Source of the DNA: Fidelibacterota bacterium | Lineage (GTDB): Bacteria > Fidelibacterota > Marinisomatia > Marinisomatales > J089 | Reading direction: 5' to 3' | Length of the DNA stretch: 6,280 nucleotides | Assembly: GCA_003695105.1 (NCBI GenBank) | Contig: RFIZ01000105.1 | Location: 1-6,280, forward strand | Shown: positions 4,125 to 6,280 of the stretch, piece after piece | Numbering within the stretch: position 1 is the first letter of the stretch | Layout of the letters: each line of letters starts with the position of its first letter | Translations under genes and position numbers: made by a program | The notes under the pieces: model-generated | Told to the model about the DNA's origin: nothing | Databases searched by the model: none | The model's input: the letters and a program-made list of their open reading frames with translations, nothing else

Positions 4125-6280
4125 GAACGTAATTTAGCACCAATTTCTTTTTCCGCAAATTTGATAATTTGCTGAATAATTGGGTTTATCTCCGAATCTT
4201 CAAGTGTTTTAGAATCGCTTTGGAAGAACAATCGGATCAACAGGCTCTTTTTTCCCGGTCCCAGGGATTCGGACTGGAATACATCCACGGGACGCGCCCA
4301 GCGGAGCTGCTTCCCTCCTTTTTTATAAACACAATCCAGGACAGCCGCCGCAGGTATCTGTTCGTCTATGACAAAATTCAGGTCCCGGTCAATTCCGGGA
4401 AAGGTGGTAACGGGTCGATACAGCCGCGTCGATTGCAACTGTTTCACCAGGGGTTCTACCGGAAAGGCAAAGGCGAAGCAGGGCCAGGTTTCTTCGAAGC
4501 CGCAGCTGCGGAGAAAGTCGGTATGCAATTCGCCAAACCAACCCAGAGGCGATTCCTGCCCCTTCAGACGGAACCCAACCCCATAATAGGGTGATTCGCT
4601 GCGTTCCCAGTGCACGGGTTCGGTCAAAAGCGCTTCCATCAGTGTTTCCACCAGACCCTTGGCCGAGAAAAAGTCATGGCGAAGTGGTTTCGACTCATGT
4701 ACATCTTTATCCCGAAAGGATCCGGAGATCAGGCCGGCCAGTTCCAAGCGGGAAGTGATCCCTTCGAACCCGGGATGTTCCTGGCGGTGGGTATACCCCA
4801 GTTCAAATATCTGGATGCGGTTTTGATAGACGTTGAAATTATACTGGGCATTTTGCACCAGCCCCGGCAACAGGGAAGTCCGGAGATGGGTCATTTGCTC
4901 CGTCAGGGGATTGAGAACCGCCACAGGTTTGGCTCCTCCGTAAAAAGCCTGTTGGGGCGATGTGAGCGAATTGTTGTAGCATTCATACAATCCCAATCCG
5001 GTACACGCTTCCCGGATTCGATCCAACACCGCCAGGGTGTCGGTCTCCTTTTCATAGAAAACGCTTTGAAACTGAGGTGCCGAAGGAACCCGGTCGTAGC
5101 CATGAACACGAACAATTTCTTCGATCAAATCGATTTCACGGGTCAGGTCCGGCCGGAAGGTCGGTGGCTGGCAAACCCAGACACCCTCCTCCCCCGCTGT
5201 AGTTTGGATTTCGAGCGACGTGAGGATACGAACCACGTCGTCTTCCGGGAACGTCAATCCGGACACCGTCTCCAGTTCCGATGAACGCAACCGAATGGTA
5301 GGCCGGGATACAGGAACCGGGTAGGCATCCACCACAGGCGCGACCAATTCTCCGCCGGCGTACTCCTGCAATAAATTCACGATGCGGTAAAAGGCGGGAA
5401 ACACGCCTTCCGGATCGGCTCCCCGTTCGAACCGCCGGGAGGCTTCGGTCAACATTCCCAGGGATTTGGAGCCTTTTCGGATCGTAACGGGATCAAAATA
5501 GGCGCTTTCGATCAGAACCGTGGTGGTCGTTTCGGACACCCCGGACTCCAATCCTCCCATGATCCCGGCCAGCGCCACCGGGTCCTTGCCGTTGGTAATG
5601 AGGAGATGATGGGCAGACAAGGTCCGTTGCATGCCGTCCAGAGTGGTGAAGAGTTCCCCCTCCCGGGCGTAGCGAACCCGAACGGTACGCGAACCGAAGC
5701 GATCCAGATCGAATACATGAGTGGGATGCCCCAACTCCAGTAATACAAAATTAGAAATGTCCACCAGATTGTTGATGGATCGCTGACCGGCCGACTCCAG
5801 GCAACGGACCATCCAGTCCGGACTGGGTCCTACTTTCAGGTTTCGGACAACACCGGCCACATATCGCGGGCAACCTTCGGGCGCGTCCAGATCCACCTGA
5901 ATCGGTCGATCCTCTGCCACCGGTGCGACTGCTGTTGTCCGGGGCAGGTGCAATGTGCGACCGGTCTTGGCGGCGATTTCCCGGGCAATGCCCACATAGG
6001 ACAGGGCGTCCGGCCGATTGGGGGTGACATCCAGCTCCAAGGCCCCATAGAGCGGTTCCAGTACCTCCTGAACCGGCAGGCCCAGGGGTGTGTCTTCCGG
6101 CAGGATCAGAATGCCTTCGTGACGATCGGAAATTCCCAACTCCCGTTCGGAGCATAACATACCGAAACTGACTTCTCCCCGGATTTTCGCTTTCCGAATG
6201 ACCAGATCCCCCGGCAAACGGGCGCCGACCTGAGCCAGCGGTACGATTTGATCCGGGGCCACGTTAGGTGCCCCGCAAAC
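4121..6280 (-). CDS. pheT: Phenylalanine-tRNA ligase beta subunit, N-terminus cut by window edge
   Basis: Cytoplasmic beta chain of the alpha2-beta2 class II synthetase that charges tRNA-Phe. The frame is open to base 6280 (VCGAPNV), so the GTG at 6262 is internal; 719 residues are visible and I estimate about 70-80 N-terminal residues are missing. Counting from the edge, a tRNA-binding OB domain (about 1-80) has CGAPN and GMLCSERELGIS. The B3/B4 editing domain (about 155-290) has ELGHPTHVFDLDR, LAGIMGG and TEASRRFERGADPE, keeping the His and Glu of the editing pocket. B5 (about 325-400) ends FRPDLTREIDLIEEIVRVHGYDRVP with its acidic metal ligands. A catalytic-like core follows to about 610. 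The C-terminal FDX-ACB anticodon-binding domain (about 625-719) has PGIDRDLNFVID and GPGKKSLLIRL. pheS is expected upstream, outside the window. The stop TGA overlaps the next ATG by 4 bases. Confidence 0.98.
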   Translation of the reverse strand, partial: VCGAPNVAPDQIVPLAQVGARLPGDLVIRKAKIRGEVSFGMLCSERELGISDRHEGILILPEDTPLGLPVQEVLEPLYGALELDVTPNRPDALSYVGIAREIAAKTGRTLHLPRTTAVAPVAEDRPIQVDLDAPEGCPRYVAGVVRNLKVGPSPDWMVRCLESAGQRSINNLVDISNFVLLELGHPTHVFDLDRFGSRTVRVRYAREGELFTTLDGMQRTLSAHHLLITNGKDPVALAGIMGGLESGVSETTTTVLIESAYFDPVTIRKGSKSLGMLTEASRRFERGADPEGVFPAFYRIVNLLQEYAGGELVAPVVDAYPVPVSRPTIRLRSSELETVSGLTFPEDDVVRILTSLEIQTTAGEEGVWVCQPPTFRPDLTREIDLIEEIVRVHGYDRVPSAPQFQSVFYEKETDTLAVLDRIREACTGLGLYECYNNSLTSPQQAFYGGAKPVAVLNPLTEQMTHLRTSLLPGLVQNAQYNFNVYQNRIQIFELGYTHRQEHPGFEGITSRLELAGLISGSFRDKDVHESKPLRHDFFSAKGLVETLMEALLTEPVHWERSESPYYGVGFRLKGQESPLGWFGELHTDFLRSCGFEETWPCFAFAFPVEPLVKQLQSTRLYRPVTTFPGIDRDLNFVIDEQIPAAAVLDCVYKKGGKQLRWARPVDVFQSESLGPGKKSLLIRLFFQSDSKTLEDSEINPIIQQIIKFAEKEIGAKLRS

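Noticed and set aside
4610..5284. A + strand ORF of 224 codons opposite pheT
   Set aside because: It lies entirely antisense within the PheT coding region, which has continuous family similarity. It has low-complexity, unnatural composition.
6260..6262. GTG at 6262 as the start of pheT
   Set aside because: The frame stays open to the window edge and encodes VCGAPN, a conserved part of the PheT tRNA-binding domain, so the real start is outside.

Overview
The window is an ordinary bacterial housekeeping region. It is moderately GC-rich and tightly packed, with no stretch over 300 bases lacking a gene. I see no mobile element, CRISPR array, phage gene or defence gene. The protein families are universal, so they do not fix the organism. 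The tRNA gene does not encode its CCA end. FolD has a short insert before its CHSRT motif, and one promoter candidate also fits the Bacteroidetes-type pattern. These hints suggest, weakly, a bacterium in or near the Bacteroidetes/FCB group; this is an inference only.

Layout. On the + strand, the left edge carries the C-terminal part of leuS (1-1136, truncated 5'). Everything else is on the - strand and is transcribed toward leuS. In transcription order these are pheT (6280-4121, truncated 5' at the right edge), a 66-residue coiled-coil protein (4124-3924), zapA (3931-3635), folD (3622-2741), a tRNA-Arg with anticodon CCG (2681-2610), a strong intrinsic terminator (2608-2584), cutA (2536-2222) and a two-helix RCK-type potassium channel gene (2150-1164). 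The channel gene and leuS converge across only 27 bases.

The pheT-coiled coil-zapA-folD block looks like one operon. pheT and the coiled-coil gene overlap by 4 bases, the coiled-coil gene and zapA overlap by 8, and zapA and folD are 12 bases apart. tRNA-Arg follows 59 bases after folD and either ends this transcript or has its own promoter; the terminator closes it. The block joins tRNA charging (PheT), cell division (ZapA and possibly the coiled-coil protein) and one-carbon folate metabolism (FolD, which links to purine, thymidylate and formyl-Met-tRNA supply). cutA has a near-perfect Shine-Dalgarno site and may be co-transcribed with the channel gene.

No clear new system is present. The items most worth a second look are the uncharacterised helical-hairpin protein between pheT and zapA, a possible internal start in the channel gene that would give a free RCK subunit as in MthK, the G-U first pair of tRNA-Arg, and the repeated ATGAATGAT start context of two consecutive overlapping genes.
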